A stretch of DNA of 6,066 bases from Alphaproteobacteria bacterium (lineage in GTDB: Bacteria; Pseudomonadota; Alphaproteobacteria; UBA6615): positions 1 through 6,066 of the forward strand of contig JAURLR010000139.1 of NCBI GenBank assembly GCA_030831135.1. The letters run 5' to 3'. A program made the translations under genes and the position numbers. Position 1 is the stretch's first letter; each line of letters starts with the position of its first letter. A model generated the notes under the pieces. It was not told the origin of the DNA, ran no database searches, and was given only the letters and a program-made list of their open reading frames with translations. Positions 5,235 through 6,066 of the stretch are shown here, one piece after another.

Positions 5235-6066
5235 TCAATTCTCCACCGGATCGAGACGCAGCAGTTCAACGCCTTCAGCCACCTGATCCCCGGCCTTGTG
5301 GAACAGCTCCGCGACCACCCCGTCACCGGGGGCCTTGATGGCGTGTTCCATCTTCATCGCCTCGAGAACAACCAGCGTCTGTCCGGCAATGACCAGATCA
5401 CCCGGCGCGACATCCACCGAGACGATCCGCCCGGGCATCGGGGCATTCAGGTTTCCCGCGGCCCCGGACTGCGCGGACGCCTGTTCAACCGCCACAATGC
5501 GTTCAAACCGGAACTGTGTTCCCCTCGAGAACGCAAACACGCTCCGCCCGGAACGTTCGATGCGCCATCCCGGCGGAACGTCACGCGGCAAATGCGCAGT
5601 TACGCTATCGGAGAGTGTCAGAAGGATTTCGTCACCGGCATGAGAAATTTCCGCAGAGAGTTCGTCCTCGCCGGAGCGGAAGGTGAAGGTCTCGCGGGCG
5701 GCAATGTTGGCGCGCCATCCGTCCGTGGCCGCCCAGGGCGAGCCAGGTTCTCCAGCCGTCGAGACCACGGTTCGAGCATCCATCGCACGAACGGAAAGCT
5801 CATCTGCGATCACCGCCACCAATGCGTTGCGCTGCATCTTCTGCACATCCGGGATCAAGGCATCCCGGTGACGGCCGATAAACCCGGTGTCGATTGCCGC
5901 GCCGACAAAATCCGGATGGGTGATCGCACGGCGCAGAAAGGCCTGGTTCGTGGTCGGCCCGATGCAAACCAGCTCTGCGAGCGCTTTGTCGAGCGCAGCA
6001 ATCGCTGCATTCCGGTCCGGTCCATGCGCAATCACCTTCGCGATCATCGGATCATAGGCCACAGCA
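5235..6066 (-). CDS. mccA: 3-Methylcrotonyl-CoA carboxylase biotin-containing alpha subunit (C-terminal part)
   Basis: C-terminal 277 or so residues of an acyl-CoA carboxylase alpha subunit; the ATP-grasp biotin carboxylase region lies beyond the right edge. The frame runs to the edge, so the GTG at 6062 is not the true start. Counting from that GTG, YDPMIAKVIAHG (3-14) and the following approximately 65 residues are the end of the biotin carboxylase C-terminal domain. A variable linker or BT-type beta-rich region follows (about 80-195), then a biotinyl domain (about 205-271) with the biotin attachment site EAMKMEH, where K237 is the modified lysine. Propionyl- and acetyl-CoA carboxylase alpha subunits have the same domains. 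The methylcrotonyl assignment rests on the HMG-CoA lyase gene one base downstream, as in leucine/isovalerate operons. The MCC complex carboxylates 3-methylcrotonyl-CoA to 3-methylglutaconyl-CoA. Confidence 0.87.
   Translation of the reverse strand, partial: AVAYDPMIAKVIAHGPDRNAAIAALDKALAELVCIGPTTNQAFLRRAITHPDFVGAAIDTGFIGRHRDALIPDVQKMQRNALVAVIADELSVRAMDARTVVSTAGEPGSPWAATDGWRANIAARETFTFRSGEDELSAEISHAGDEILLTLSDSVTAHLPRDVPPGWRIERSGRSVFAFSRGTQFRFERIVAVEQASAQSGAAGNLNAPMPGRIVSVDVAPGDLVIAGQTLVVLEAMKMEHAIKAPGDGVVAELFHKAGDQVAEGVELLRLDPVEN

Noticed and set aside
1..6066. Mobile element, CRISPR, toxin-antitoxin or phage remnants
   Set aside because: I found no transposase or integrase motifs, terminal inverted repeats or regularly spaced direct repeats. 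All frames with domain support are core metabolic, iron or signalling genes.

Overview
This is a GC-rich window of about 60% GC. Gene families, short spacers and signature motifs (a DUF1489 protein, a response regulator with a GPDRRR/GPERR tail, an Hpt-like protein with an HExxGQGxTFG motif) suggest an alphaproteobacterium, possibly Rhodospirillales-like. That placement is an inference. The window is densely coded. No stretch over 300 bases lacks a gene, and I see no mobile element, CRISPR array, tRNA or rRNA.

Left part (about 2-2550), iron handling: a 5'-truncated iron(III) ABC transporter permease of the FbpB/SfuB type lies on the + strand. It converges on a minus-strand pair, bfd (bacterioferritin-associated ferredoxin) followed by bfr (bacterioferritin). 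Together these cover iron uptake, storage and release. A promoter with a 17-bp spacer lies just upstream of bfd and is overlapped by a Fur-box-like dyad, which fits iron-repressed Bfd. bfr appears to have its own promoter, which also settles its start codon.

Middle part (2564-4221), signalling and unknown function: on the minus strand, in transcription order, are a CheY-like receiver protein with a charged tail carrying two Y-x-G-P-[DE]-R-R copies, an Hpt-like protein, and a DUF1489 protein. No histidine kinase is visible, so the receiver and Hpt protein look like parts of an orphan phosphorelay.

Right part (4328-6066), leucine/isovalerate catabolism: also on the minus strand, the C-terminal part of the biotin-carrying alpha subunit of 3-methylcrotonyl-CoA carboxylase is followed after one base by 3-hydroxy-3-methylglutaryl-CoA lyase. 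These enzymes act at nearby steps of the pathway that ends in acetyl-CoA and acetoacetate.

Most of the window is ordinary chromosomal sequence. The points most worth a second look are the Fur-type control of bfd, two 5-5-5 dyads before bfr, and the receiver/Hpt pair with its repeated tail motif and non-canonical Hpt motif.
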